Part shown: one piece after another, positions 1-7,788 of the stretch
Layout of the letters: each line of letters begins with the position of its first letter
Numbering within the stretch: the first letter of the stretch is position 1
DNA from: Prosthecochloris sp.
GTDB lineage: Bacteria > Bacteroidota > Chlorobiia > Chlorobiales > Chlorobiaceae
Direction: 5' to 3'
Assembly (NCBI GenBank): GCA_015482705.2
Contig: JADMLA020000030.1
Location: 48,334-112,333, forward strand
DNA: 64,000 nt
Translations under genes and position numbers: made by a program
The notes under the pieces: generated by a model
Told to the model about the DNA's origin: nothing
The model's database searches: none
The model's input: only the letters and a program-made list of their open reading frames with translations

Positions 1-137
1 TTGATATCAAAGGGGAGGTTGCCAAGCCAGCGCATGTAAACCGGTGTCCCGGTCTTCTGAAATGTTATGAGAAGCACGCCTGCAACGACAGCAATGATTC
101 CTATAACGACGAGTAGTTTCCCGATTTCGGTAAACAC
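1..137 (-). CDS. DUF2905 family small membrane protein, 3' end cut by window edge
   Basis: Only the N-terminal 45 or so residues are visible; the gene runs off the left edge. The translation from the GTG at 137 begins MFTEIGKLLVV, followed by one hydrophobic helix (about residues 7-25) and the motif WLGNLPFDI. This fits DUF2905 proteins, which are about 70 residues long with one or two membrane helices and a conserved GRLPGDI-like motif. An in-frame stop lies a few codons upstream of the GTG and no ATG intervenes, so GTG is the likely start. The family has no known function. The gene is divergent from secG, with about 100 bases between the two starts. Confidence 0.7.
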   Translation of the reverse strand, partial: MFTEIGKLLVVIGIIAVVAGVLLITFQKTGTPVYMRWLGNLPFDI

Positions 138-241
138 GTCTTGGATTTTTTCCGAAAGTTGCTAAATTAAGCCCTTCGTTATTTAAAAGAAGGTACGATT
201 TTTGGTAAATACCTTTTTAATTAACAACATCCTGAGGGATT

Positions 242-592
242 ATGCACGTTTTTCTTGTTGTTCTGATTCTGTTATCGTCCATCTTGCTCATTGGGGTTGT
301 CCTTTTGCAAAACCCTAAAGGGGGGAGTGGTTTGACCAGTGGAATGGCGAGCTTGGGTACTGTCCAGAATCTCGGAGTCAGAAGGACAGGCGATTTTCTG
401 AGCAAGACAACGGCAATTCTTGCCGGCGTTGTTATGGTACTCTGTTTTGTCGTTCAGTTCACACTGCCTTCCAGGCAGTCATCTATAGATACCAGGGAAA
501 GCATCTTGCAGAAAGAGCTGCCAGCCGTACCTGCCCCGGCTCCGGTAGAAAATGCACTACCTCAAGCTGCTCCCGAAAAAACGGCTGAATAA
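242..592 (+). CDS. secG: Preprotein translocase subunit SecG
   Basis: This is the small integral membrane subunit of the SecYEG channel, which assists SecA-driven protein export. The 116-residue product has two hydrophobic helices (about residues 3-20 and 55-75) joined by a loop with the conserved sequence LLQNPKGGSGL, typical of SecG. The tail is Pro/Ala/Glu-rich and variable, as usual in the family. The ATG is preceded by a good ribosome binding site (GAGGGAT). tRNA-Lys starts 22 bases after the stop and a strong terminator follows it, so secG and the tRNA are probably co-transcribed. E. coli secG is likewise followed by a tRNA gene. Confidence 0.93.
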   Translation: MHVFLVVLILLSSILLIGVVLLQNPKGGSGLTSGMASLGTVQNLGVRRTGDFLSKTTAILAGVVMVLCFVVQFTLPSRQSSIDTRESILQKELPAVPAPAPVENALPQAAPEKTAE

Positions 593-614
593 GTCAGAAG
601 TAAAAATTATGGTA

Positions 615-689
615 TGCGTTCGTAGCTCAAGTGGTAGAGCAACTGACTCTTAATCAGTGGGTTGAGGGTTCGACTCCTTCCGAACGCAC
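615..689 (+). tRNA. tRNA-Lys (anticodon CTT)
   Basis: A full cloverleaf folds here. The 7-bp acceptor stem is TGCGTTC/GAACGCA, the D arm is GCTC...GAGC, the anticodon stem is ACTGA/TCAGT around loop CTCTTAA, and the T arm contains TTCGACT. Loop positions 34-36 read CTT, giving Lys. CCA is not encoded. The acceptor starts with a T-A pair and the next base (discriminator) is C, which is unusual for tRNA-Lys. It is probably transcribed with secG. Confidence 0.9.
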
Positions 690-694
690 AAAAC

Positions 695-730
695 AAAAAG
701 GCTTACAGATGGAAATCTGTAAGCCTTTTT
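695..730 (+). terminator. Rho-independent terminator after secG-tRNA-Lys
   Basis: A perfect 16-bp inverted repeat (AAAAAGGCTTACAGAT with its complement) surrounds a GGAA loop and ends in a T run. It starts six bases after the tRNA. The A-rich 5' arm means it could act in both directions. Confidence 0.9.
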
Positions 731-910
731 GTTTTAAAAGAAAAGTAGGGTACATCCTATAGTGTTAAACGTTGCTTCGCGAACAGTTCTTTCGAATGAT
801 TGGAAGTCTCCGATACTAATCCTTTAAAGCGTTTTGAGAAAACAGGTGCAGAAAGTTAGTGTGCCAATAAGTATTCTACGGTTCAGCGATAGTGATATTT
901 TCTGTGATGC

Positions 911-1079
911 CTAAGGTTTACCTGGAATCGGTTGTCTGAAGCGGTCTGACAATGCCGAAAACGTCAGGACGAACGTTACATTTTCGTGCATACAGGTGAT
1001 TTCAAGTATATCGTTCGGTTTTAAATCGGCTTCCTCAACGATATGAAGCGGAAAGGCGATCTGGTTTTTCGATCTTCAC
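911..1079 (-). pseudogene. AbrB/SpoVT-like antitoxin-type remnant with a frameshift
   Basis: Read on the minus strand from a GTG at 1079, the first codons give VKIEK. A one-base shift then enters the frame QIAFPLHIVEEADLKPND, continuing ILEITCMHENVTF and ending at the stop at 911-913. This matches the AbrB/SpoVT swapped-hairpin pattern (K.G.I.LP..+....+++PGD.+E+). The second frame has an upstream in-frame stop and no good start, so I read the locus as a broken small gene. No toxin partner is visible beside it. The rest of the 731-1228 gap holds no other gene I can support. Confidence 0.4.
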
Positions 1080-1135
1080 TGAGTTTTAGGGCTCTTCGTG
1101 TCAACACAGGTTGACAGTATGAAAGAAAGAGAAGA

Positions 1136-1160
1136 AGAGGTTTCCTATGAAGAAACCTCT
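1136..1160 (-). terminator. Hairpin terminator for the L,D-transpeptidase-like gene
   Basis: A 9-bp perfect inverted repeat (AGAGGTTTC/GAAACCTCT) with a 7-base loop is followed on the minus strand by a pyrimidine-rich TCTTCTCTTTC stretch. It lies about 70 bases beyond the stop of the minus-strand gene at 1229. Confidence 0.6.
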
Positions 1161-1228
1161 ATAATGTTAGCATCAAGAGATTATTCGCTGAGGTAATTTC
1201 GGCAAGACCAGATTTTTCCGGAGAAGTC

Positions 1229-1888
1229 TCAGTCTTTATCCTTGTTTGCGAGAAGCTGTTCTATCGGAGCAGCTTCGGGAAGGATATAGACTATGCCTGC
1301 TTTAGGCTTGAAGAGAGGGGTGAGTACGTTTTTGAATAGCGGCTTGGAAACATTGATGCAGCCCCACGTGATTCTGTTGTCCGCTGATGTGGTGGAATTG
1401 AGGCGGGTTTTCCTTCTCTGACCGGGGACGTTGGCGACCGGGTGCAGTCCGACAGCGTATTTGGTGTCGACCCATAAAACATCCTTACCCCTATGGTCGG
1501 GCCCAAATACCGATACGTAGCGCCCTGAAGGAGTGACGCGATCTTTGTGACCTATGGATGAAAGCCGGGCATTGAGGGTTTTAGGGTCGATTCTATCTGA
1601 TTTTGCGATACCAAGCAGGACCGGTCCATGGTCCACAATCTTGCTTTTGGCATCAAAAACAAAAATGTGGGCGTTTTTCTTGTCGATAATTGCGTAAGGG
1701 AGTTTCCGGTTATCCTTGTTCTTTTTAACCCAGGAGACGGTTTTTCGGACTTCTTCGGAGGCGAAATGAAGCTCCTTGCCGTCCTTCGCTCTGGCGTTTT
1801 CACTGTTGATAATGACCAGCGATAAAAGAACCGACAACAATACAGCTGATTTCCAGGTATTACTGATGATCTTTATTGCTTGTGTCAT
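1229..1888 (-). CDS. Exported L,D-transpeptidase (YkuD)-like protein
   Basis: The 219-residue product has an N-terminal signal-like segment (about residues 12-33, ending near ENARA) and a YkuD-type domain. Visible motifs are a His in GLHPVA and the catalytic-Cys motif TWGCINVS, in place of the commoner S/T-HGC-x-N. Such proteins form or edit 3-3 crosslinks in peptidoglycan or attach proteins to it in the periplasm. The Trp for His in the HGC motif makes exact activity uncertain. The gene is a single unit with its own terminator downstream. It could instead be a non-catalytic member of the fold, although the Cys and the upstream His are kept. Confidence 0.75.
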   Translation of the reverse strand: MTQAIKIISNTWKSAVLLSVLLSLVIINSENARAKDGKELHFASEEVRKTVSWVKKNKDNRKLPYAIIDKKNAHIFVFDAKSKIVDHGPVLLGIAKSDRIDPKTLNARLSSIGHKDRVTPSGRYVSVFGPDHRGKDVLWVDTKYAVGLHPVANVPGQRRKTRLNSTTSADNRITWGCINVSKPLFKNVLTPLFKPKAGIVYILPEAAPIEQLLANKDKD

Positions 1889-2131
1889 GGCAAGGAATGT
1901 TTCATTAGAAAAATAACAACTTTATATACATATAATTTAAAACACAGAAACACTATTTACAAAATAACTGATAATGCCTTCCTCTCATTCCTTCTTCCGG
2001 AGCCGACGATTGGTTTCCTTTTTTCTCCAGGTGCTTATAAAGGTTAACGTTTCAAAACATTTAGACGTTCAACAGGACTTGCATAAGGCAGCCTCTCGTA
2101 TCGTACCTGTTTTTCACTATGGATGCCGTAT

Positions 2132-2168
2132 CACCCTGTGTAATTGACAATATGTATTACGCAGGGTG
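2132..2168. repeat. 13-bp inverted repeat upstream of the LptF/LptG permease gene
   Basis: The arms CACCCTGTGTAAT and ATTACGCAGGGTG pair over 13 positions with one G-T wobble around an 11-base loop, followed on the plus strand by TTTT. No plus-strand gene ends just before it, so it may be a terminator for an unseen transcript, a transcription barrier or a regulatory site. The rest of the 1889-2228 gap shows nothing I can name. Confidence 0.5.
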
Positions 2169-2228
2169 TTTTGACTTCTCACTTTCACCATCCTTTGTGT
2201 TTTCGGTCAGTGATTGCGGGTGAATGTC

Positions 2229-2257
2229 TTGACAATCAAGAGTCTTGCCTATATTAT
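2229..2257 (+). promoter_or_regulatory. Sigma-70-like promoter for the LptF/LptG permease gene
   Basis: TTGACA at 2229-2234 and TATTAT at 2252-2257 are separated by 17 bases, close to the bacterial consensus. The ATG of the next gene lies about 48 bases downstream. Confidence 0.5.
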
Positions 2258-2304
2258 CGCGATGGTGTTCGTCTTTTCATGCGAAAAAGTAATGATTGAT
2301 ATCA

Positions 2305-3630
2305 ATGAAGATACTGTATCGCTACATTCTCAAAGAGCATGTCGGTCCCTTTTTCTTTGCCTTTTTCACCATTCTCTTTGTTTTTACACTGCAATTCGTT
2401 ACCCGTTTTTTTGACCGTTTTGTCGGCAAGGGTCTTGAATTTTTTGTTGTCGTCGAGCTGATTGTGCTGCAGATTGCCTGGATGGTTGTGCTTGCAGCTC
2501 CTATGGCGGTATTGATAGCAACCCTCGTCGTGTTCGGGAACCTTACGAACAGCTCTGAAATAACCGTCATGAGAGCTGGCGGGTTGTCCCTATATAGGCT
2601 TATCGTTCCGGTTTTACTGGCGGGTGTTTTTCTCACGGTTTTGATGGAACGGTTCAACAATATTGTGCTTCCGGAAGCTAACTATCAGGCAAAACAGCTG
2701 TTGAGAGATATAACGAGGGCAAAACCCAGTTTCGGTCTCACGGAAAATGCTTTTTCAGGACTTGTGGATGGATACTCGATTCTTGTAAGGGAGACTGGAG
2801 ATGATGCTGAAACGCTCAAGGGGATTACGATTTACGAGACGAAAGAAGATGATGACAAAACTGTCATCACAGCTGAAAGAGGGAGTATTGCGTTTACGTC
2901 CGACTATCATTACTTGATTTTGACGTTGTTTGACGGACAGATGCATGAATTGAGAGAAGAAGACAGTGAAGAATATAGAATCACGACCTTCGACAAACAT
3001 CGTTACGTTTTTTCTTCAACCGGCTACGGTTTCGAACGTACCGACGGTAACGAAATACGCCGGGGCGATCGAGAGTTGTCAGCCAAGCAGTTGTATGCTG
3101 TGGGGCTGCAATTTCGAGAACGCAGTAATGATGCTAAAAAGCATATCAGCGATGTTGTTTCGCGCGAGCAGGAGACGATAAACAAGCAACGTGATTCGGT
3201 CGAGCCGGCAATTGCCTCAGTAACCGGATATACCGTTGAAAAAAAAGCACAGGCTCTGCAACAGGTGGAAAAAATGCTGGCGCGAATTGACAGGGAAATC
3301 GACCATATGGAACGCAGCAGGGATATGTATAACAAGTACATGGTTGAGTTTCACAAGAAGTACGCGCTATCATTTGCCTGCACCATTTTTGTGTTAGTCG
3401 GGGTTCCCCTCGGAGTTCTCGCGAAACGAGGTGGTTTCGGGGTCGGTGCAGGCTTGTCCCTCTTGTTTTTTGTGAGTTACTGGTCACTGCTCATCATGGG
3501 TGAAGAATTATCCGACAGGAGTTTGCTTGATCCCGGAATAGCGATGTGGATAGCTAATGCTGTCATGCTGTTGATCGGTACCATTGCCCTGATTCGCGTT
3601 TCCGGTCTTGCTATTGGTTCAGGTCGGTAG
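2305..3630 (+). CDS. LptF/LptG-family permease (YjgP/YjgQ), lipopolysaccharide export
   Basis: This is an inner-membrane permease of the Lpt ABC system that extracts LPS for transport to the outer membrane. The 441-residue product starts MKILYRYILKEHV, typical of the family. It has three N-terminal membrane helices (about residues 12-120), a large periplasmic domain containing a charged, probably coiled-coil stretch (about 250-340), and three C-terminal helices. The ATG at 2305 is preferred to an upstream TTG at 2296 because it gives the family N-terminus. Whether it is LptF or LptG cannot be decided here; the partner permease is not in the window. Its 3' end overlaps the convergent thioesterase gene by 20 bases. 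Confidence 0.88.
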   Translation: MKILYRYILKEHVGPFFFAFFTILFVFTLQFVTRFFDRFVGKGLEFFVVVELIVLQIAWMVVLAAPMAVLIATLVVFGNLTNSSEITVMRAGGLSLYRLIVPVLLAGVFLTVLMERFNNIVLPEANYQAKQLLRDITRAKPSFGLTENAFSGLVDGYSILVRETGDDAETLKGITIYETKEDDDKTVITAERGSIAFTSDYHYLILTLFDGQMHELREEDSEEYRITTFDKHRYVFSSTGYGFERTDGNEIRRGDRELSAKQLYAVGLQFRERSNDAKKHISDVVSREQETINKQRDSVEPAIASVTGYTVEKKAQALQQVEKMLARIDREIDHMERSRDMYNKYMVEFHKKYALSFACTIFVLVGVPLGVLAKRGGFGVGAGLSLLFFVSYWSLLIMGEELSDRSLLDPGIAMWIANAVMLLIGTIALIRVSGLAIGSGR

Positions 3631-4015
3631 CTTCATCCTGGATTTGAGAGGTGGTTCTATCCTTACAGAGTTTCTTTTTGTTGCCGTTTCTATCCAGGCA
3701 GACAAACGTAATCTGGGTAGTGAAAACCATTTCACGTTCTCCTGTGTCGATACTGTCTTTATATGCGTTGACGGTGTATTCGACCGAAGTTTCGCCTTCG
3801 CGGTTTTTTACGGTCTCAAAGCAGAGAATGGTCCCTTTTTTTATGCTTTTTCTGAAGATGATCTTGTCCATGGCAACCGTAACGAAGTTGCAGCCGGGAT
3901 AGTCCAGCGTAACGGCAATGTATCCCATTTCATCTATCCATTTCAGCAAATTACCGCCGAACAGGTAGCCATAATGGTTGAGGTGCTCGGGTAGAACGAG
4001 TTTATAATTTTCCAT
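3611..4015 (-). CDS. Hotdog-fold acyl-CoA thioesterase (YciA/BFIT-like)
   Basis: The 134-residue product is one hotdog domain. It has the family segments LNHYGYLFGGNLLKWIDEMG (N-terminal beta strand and hotdog helix) and VAMDKIIFRKSIKKGTIL. In this family the Asp/Glu of the helix region helps hydrolyse acyl-CoA thioesters in the cytoplasm; the substrate is not predictable here. The start at 4015 (MENYKL) places the hotdog domain correctly. An ATG at 4060 would add 15 residues and overlap the upstream NFACT gene by 11 bases. It probably forms an operon with that gene. Confidence 0.82.
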   Translation of the reverse strand: MENYKLVLPEHLNHYGYLFGGNLLKWIDEMGYIAVTLDYPGCNFVTVAMDKIIFRKSIKKGTILCFETVKNREGETSVEYTVNAYKDSIDTGEREMVFTTQITFVCLDRNGNKKKLCKDRTTSQIQDEATDLNQ

Positions 4016-4049
4016 GTTATTTTTTACTTGAACGTTGATGAGGGTATTT

Positions 4050-5690
4050 CTAAAAACCATTTGACGCCGGCCGTACCATGATGACCTTTTCTTTTTCCGC
4101 CAAGACCTGACCGATAGGCATGTTTCTGGCCCGTCTAATATATTTTTTTTCGGAATACATAACAGGAACGAGTTCTGAATGTTTTGCAGAAGAGTAAAAC
4201 GCCGCGATTTCGGCAGCTTTCTCTATTTCAGTGATGTTTTGCATCGTTGCGCCGCGTAGAATACAGTGCGAGCCGGCTACTCCACGAGCGTGAAGCCAGA
4301 TATCATGTGGTTTTGCAAAGGAGAATGTAAGCTCTTCGTTGTTCTTTGCGTTTTTTCCGACATAGAGTACCGCTTTTTGGGTGATTGAAAATACTTTGAA
4401 CGGTAATGGCTTTTTCTCTTTTTTCGACGTACGTTCAATCCCGAGCGATTGTAGTAAAGAGTGGTTTGTTTGGTAGTAATTTCTGACTTGAGAGGGTGTT
4501 GAGAGGTTCGAAGACAGCTCTATGAGTCTTGCGAGCTCATGCTTCTGTTTTTCAAGCACATTCTTTCTTTTTATGCCGCCTTCTATTTTTTCTTTCGCTT
4601 TTGACGCTTTTCGAAACCACGCTGCCGCATTTTGCTGCAGAGTCATTTCCGGTTTTAGAGAGATTGTTATGGGGTTGGGTGGCTCGTTAAATATATTCTT
4701 TACCGTGATCTGATTCTTTTGATGGTCGGTATTGTACAGATTTGCCATTATGAGGTGTCCGTTTCTCTCATAGTCTTCGGCTTGTTTTCTGAGCTTTTCA
4801 CGACGAAAAAGAGCGAGTTCTCGTTCGATTTTGGTCATTTTGTGATGGAGTTTTTTATCGAGTTCACCGACAAGCTCTCTTGTTTTCAGGAACTGCCATG
4901 TTCTGCCGCTGTAGAGATTCAGACCTTCTTGTATTGTTTCAAGGCGGGTAGACGTTTTTGTGGAGTTATGCAGTATTGAAAATTCAGGGTAGTCATCTTT
5001 GCCGATATAGACGACAGGATGTGGGTCGAGCAATTCATAAAAAAGTGTAGCGAACTCTGTATGGATATGTTCAGCAGAGTGATTGTTGTCGCAACGGTCG
5101 ATAAGTTCTCTTGTTAGCTTGCGATCAAAACCGGGAAGCATTTTTATCAGTTTTGAGCGGAGGTCTTTTGCTGGCGTTTTCGAGAATCGTGTCGAAAAAA
5201 GGGCTCGATCATAAACAAGCGGTTCGAGTGAACGCAGTATTTCAGGCTTTTCGTGGCAGCTTTCTTTTTTTTCGGAAGCATTGACAGGGGGCCCATGCTT
5301 GAAGGCATTGATGGACATACCGTTTTTTTCCAAAAGAACGTTTGTTTTGGCACTGAAAAGCTGCAGGACTATTACGTAATTATCTTCGAGTCGTAACCGG
5401 ATTATCCTGTCACGGGGATCGATGATTATTTCGGCGATTTTTTTTTCGGCGATTTCAGGCATCAGATCCACGGTGTTACGCTGCTTTCTGTTCAATCCTT
5501 CTCTGGTATAGATGCAAAATCTTGGATGACCTGTGACGACAACAAGCTGCAGATGGTTACCCTTGTTGGTTATCAGGCTGATGGTGATTTCGTTTCGCTG
5601 CTGGGAAAATACCTCGAACACGTAGCCGTTCTTTAGCAGCTCGTCCAATTCACTTGCCAGATGGTACAGGGTGAAATAGTTACGCAGCAT
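4050..5690 (-). CDS. NFACT family protein (Rqc2/RqcH-like, formerly 'fibronectin-binding')
   Basis: The 546-residue protein has the NFACT order: an N-terminal domain beginning MLRNYFTLYHLASELDELL, a central charged helical region (about residues 270-410, probably coiled coil) and a C-terminal NFACT-R/DUF814 domain with DIWLHARGVAGSHCILRG. Characterised members (RqcH, Rqc2) bind stalled 50S subunits and add C-terminal Ala tails in ribosome quality control. That role here is inferred from the family. The start at 5690 matches the family N-terminus; an ATG at 5729 would add 13 residues. The thioesterase gene follows closely. Confidence 0.85.
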   Translation of the reverse strand: MLRNYFTLYHLASELDELLKNGYVFEVFSQQRNEITISLITNKGNHLQLVVVTGHPRFCIYTREGLNRKQRNTVDLMPEIAEKKIAEIIIDPRDRIIRLRLEDNYVIVLQLFSAKTNVLLEKNGMSINAFKHGPPVNASEKKESCHEKPEILRSLEPLVYDRALFSTRFSKTPAKDLRSKLIKMLPGFDRKLTRELIDRCDNNHSAEHIHTEFATLFYELLDPHPVVYIGKDDYPEFSILHNSTKTSTRLETIQEGLNLYSGRTWQFLKTRELVGELDKKLHHKMTKIERELALFRREKLRKQAEDYERNGHLIMANLYNTDHQKNQITVKNIFNEPPNPITISLKPEMTLQQNAAAWFRKASKAKEKIEGGIKRKNVLEKQKHELARLIELSSNLSTPSQVRNYYQTNHSLLQSLGIERTSKKEKKPLPFKVFSITQKAVLYVGKNAKNNEELTFSFAKPHDIWLHARGVAGSHCILRGATMQNITEIEKAAEIAAFYSSAKHSELVPVMYSEKKYIRRARNMPIGQVLAEKEKVIMVRPASNGF

Positions 5691-5843
5691 CGTTTTTCTG
5701 TATGTTTTTTCTTTCTTTATTTGTAACAAATCAGGTTGTATTGCAATTCCTGACGCACGGCTGTGTGATCATCGAGAGAATGGAAAACGTGCAAATACAA
5801 TACGCTGAATAATTTTTTGAAACAATGTATCAAAATCCGGTCT

Positions 5844-6380
5844 ATGCCTGAAAATGTCCGACAAGACAATTGCTGTTCTCCAAATGGAGGAGGTGACGGC
5901 TTCGCCGATGAGCAACGGCTTGGGTGGCATGAGTATTTCATGAGTGTTGCTCATCTGATTTCGCGTAGGGCTACCTGCACCAGAGGGCATGTCGGTGCAG
6001 TGCTCGTTCGGGATAACAATATTCTTTCAACCGGTTACAATGGCGCTCCTTCAGGGTTGCCTCATTGCAACGAAACTACCTGTAAAATCTATAGGAGCAC
6101 CCATCCTGATGGAACGGTGGAAGAGAATTGCGTCAATACCATTCATGCCGAGATCAATGCAATAGCACAAGCTGCAAAACATGGTGTTTCCATCAAGGAT
6201 GCCGATATTTATATCACTTCCAGTCCTTGCATACATTGTCTGAAAGTGCTGATCAACGTCGGTATCAAAACCATTTATTACGACAAACCCTATAAGATAG
6301 ACCACATTGCTGAACTGCTGCGTCTTTCGGGGATAAAACTGGTGCAGGTACATGTCGAAATGCCATCATCATCGACATGA
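5844..6380 (+). CDS. Deoxycytidylate (dCMP) deaminase family protein
   Basis: This is a zinc-dependent deaminase of about 178 residues. It carries the HAE motif (NTIHAEINAIAQ, catalytic Glu) and the zinc-binding SSPCIHCLK. The insert between GYNGAPSGLPHC and the HAE motif is characteristic of dCMP deaminases (ComEB-like), which make dUMP for thymidylate synthesis. The ATG at 5844 is preferred over a TTG at 5817. The N-terminus is about 30 residues longer than the conserved domain needs. ribD, another deaminase, starts six bases downstream, so the two are probably co-transcribed. Confidence 0.87.
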   Translation: MPENVRQDNCCSPNGGGDGFADEQRLGWHEYFMSVAHLISRRATCTRGHVGAVLVRDNNILSTGYNGAPSGLPHCNETTCKIYRSTHPDGTVEENCVNTIHAEINAIAQAAKHGVSIKDADIYITSSPCIHCLKVLINVGIKTIYYDKPYKIDHIAELLRLSGIKLVQVHVEMPSSST

Positions 6381-6386
6381 CAGCGT

Positions 6387-7505
6387 ATGGCCGTGAAGAA
6401 AACAAGAAGAGATTTGCAGCATCATGAACGTTATATGTCGCGCTGTCTACAGCTTGCCCAAAGAGGTGCCGGCAGTGTCAGTCCCAACCCTATGGTTGGT
6501 TCTGTAATCGTTGTCGATAACCGGATTGTCGGAGAAGGTTTCCATCGAAGATTCGGTGGGCCGCATGCCGAAGTCAATGCTATCGCTTGTGTGGATGATG
6601 AAGCTTTGTTGACCCGATCTACCTTGTATGTCAACCTCGAACCTTGTTCTCATTACGGTAAAACCCCTCCATGCAGTGATCTTATCATTCAAAAAAAGAT
6701 TCCCAAAGTTGTTGTCGCTTGCAGAGATCCTCATGAAAAAGTCGCGGGAAAAGGTATCGGTAAACTGCGCGAAGCCGGGGTGGATGTCATAGAGGGAATT
6801 CTGGAAGATGAGGCCCTGAAATTAAACGAGGCATTTATAAAAAGTCATGTTAAAAACATGCCTTTTGTCGCCCTCAAGCTCGCTCAGACCCTCGACGGAA
6901 AGATAGCAACCGTCACTGGAAGGTCGAAATGGATTACCGGAAAGGAATCGAGAACCCATGTGCACAGTTTACGCAGCCGTTACGATGCAGTTCTTACAGG
7001 ATCGGCAACCGTACTTGCCGATGATCCTCGTTTGACGGTTCGCCATACAAAAGGGCGCAATCCCCTTCGTGTCGTCCTGGACCGGACGTTGCGACTGCCT
7101 CTCGGAGCGAAAGTTTTCAATAAAGAAGCACCGACGCTTCTTTTTACTTCGGTCGAAAGCTCCAATACCACGAAGCTTGACCGCTTGCAGAAGAACGGTG
7201 TCGAAGTTGTGCATGTTGACGAAAAACATGGCGGTCTCGACCTCGGGGAAGTTTTATCGGTTCTTCATGCAAAAGGTATCCTTTCCGTTTTCGTGGAATC
7301 AGGGGCCAGACTTTCAGCTTCTTTGCTTCGGTCCATGCTTGTCGATAAGGCTTATATTTATATCGCTCCCAAACTGTTCGGCGGTGACGGTCTTGACTCT
7401 TTTGCCCCTCTCGATGTTCATACTCCCGATAAGGCTTTTCTTTTTCGTTTCGAGGCGTCCTTCTTTTTTGGAGAAGACCTTTTGCTCGAAGCCTACACGC
7501 GGTAA
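6387..7505 (+). CDS. ribD: Bifunctional riboflavin biosynthesis deaminase/reductase RibD
   Basis: RibD catalyses the deamination and then the side-chain reduction of the pyrimidine intermediate in riboflavin synthesis. The 372-residue protein has an N-terminal deaminase domain (residues 15-140) with PHAEVNAI and EPCSHYGKTPPCSD. A C-terminal reductase domain (about 150-370) has the family segments LAQTLDGKIAT, SRYDAVLTGSATVLADDPRLTVR and VFVESGARLS. Length and architecture are normal. It follows the dCMP deaminase gene by six bases. No FMN riboswitch is visible, and riboflavin synthase lies elsewhere in the window (12.1 kb), so rib genes are dispersed. Confidence 0.95.
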   Translation: MAVKKTRRDLQHHERYMSRCLQLAQRGAGSVSPNPMVGSVIVVDNRIVGEGFHRRFGGPHAEVNAIACVDDEALLTRSTLYVNLEPCSHYGKTPPCSDLIIQKKIPKVVVACRDPHEKVAGKGIGKLREAGVDVIEGILEDEALKLNEAFIKSHVKNMPFVALKLAQTLDGKIATVTGRSKWITGKESRTHVHSLRSRYDAVLTGSATVLADDPRLTVRHTKGRNPLRVVLDRTLRLPLGAKVFNKEAPTLLFTSVESSNTTKLDRLQKNGVEVVHVDEKHGGLDLGEVLSVLHAKGILSVFVESGARLSASLLRSMLVDKAYIYIAPKLFGGDGLDSFAPLDVHTPDKAFLFRFEASFFFGEDLLLEAYTR

Positions 7506-7652
7506 ACTTCATTCAGTCGCGATTTTCCCTCTCTTTTTTCGTTAAAAACTTCTTTCTGTCGGTGTTTTTTTACGGCATCGATTCTCCTGGTTTTCCTCCT
7601 TTTTTATTTGCGCATTTGGTTTTATGGGTGGTTTTTTATAACATCATACTTT

Positions 7653-7678
7653 ATGAGTATATGTATATATATTCTCAT
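7653..7678. repeat. AT-rich imperfect palindrome upstream of the porin gene
   Basis: ATGAGTATAT and ATATTCTCAT pair at 9 of 10 positions around a 6-base spacer. The site lies about 110 bases before the porin start, in an otherwise empty 280-base gap. It may be an operator or part of the promoter region; nothing in the sequence decides this. Confidence 0.35.
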
Positions 7679-7788
7679 GAACATATGGTTCTTGTTTGAG
7701 GTTCGAAGGAAAAGAAGAGGTGCTTACAGCACCGGCAAAAACAAGAATGCGAGGAAAAAGCAACACAATCACTTAGAAATGCAGCAAC

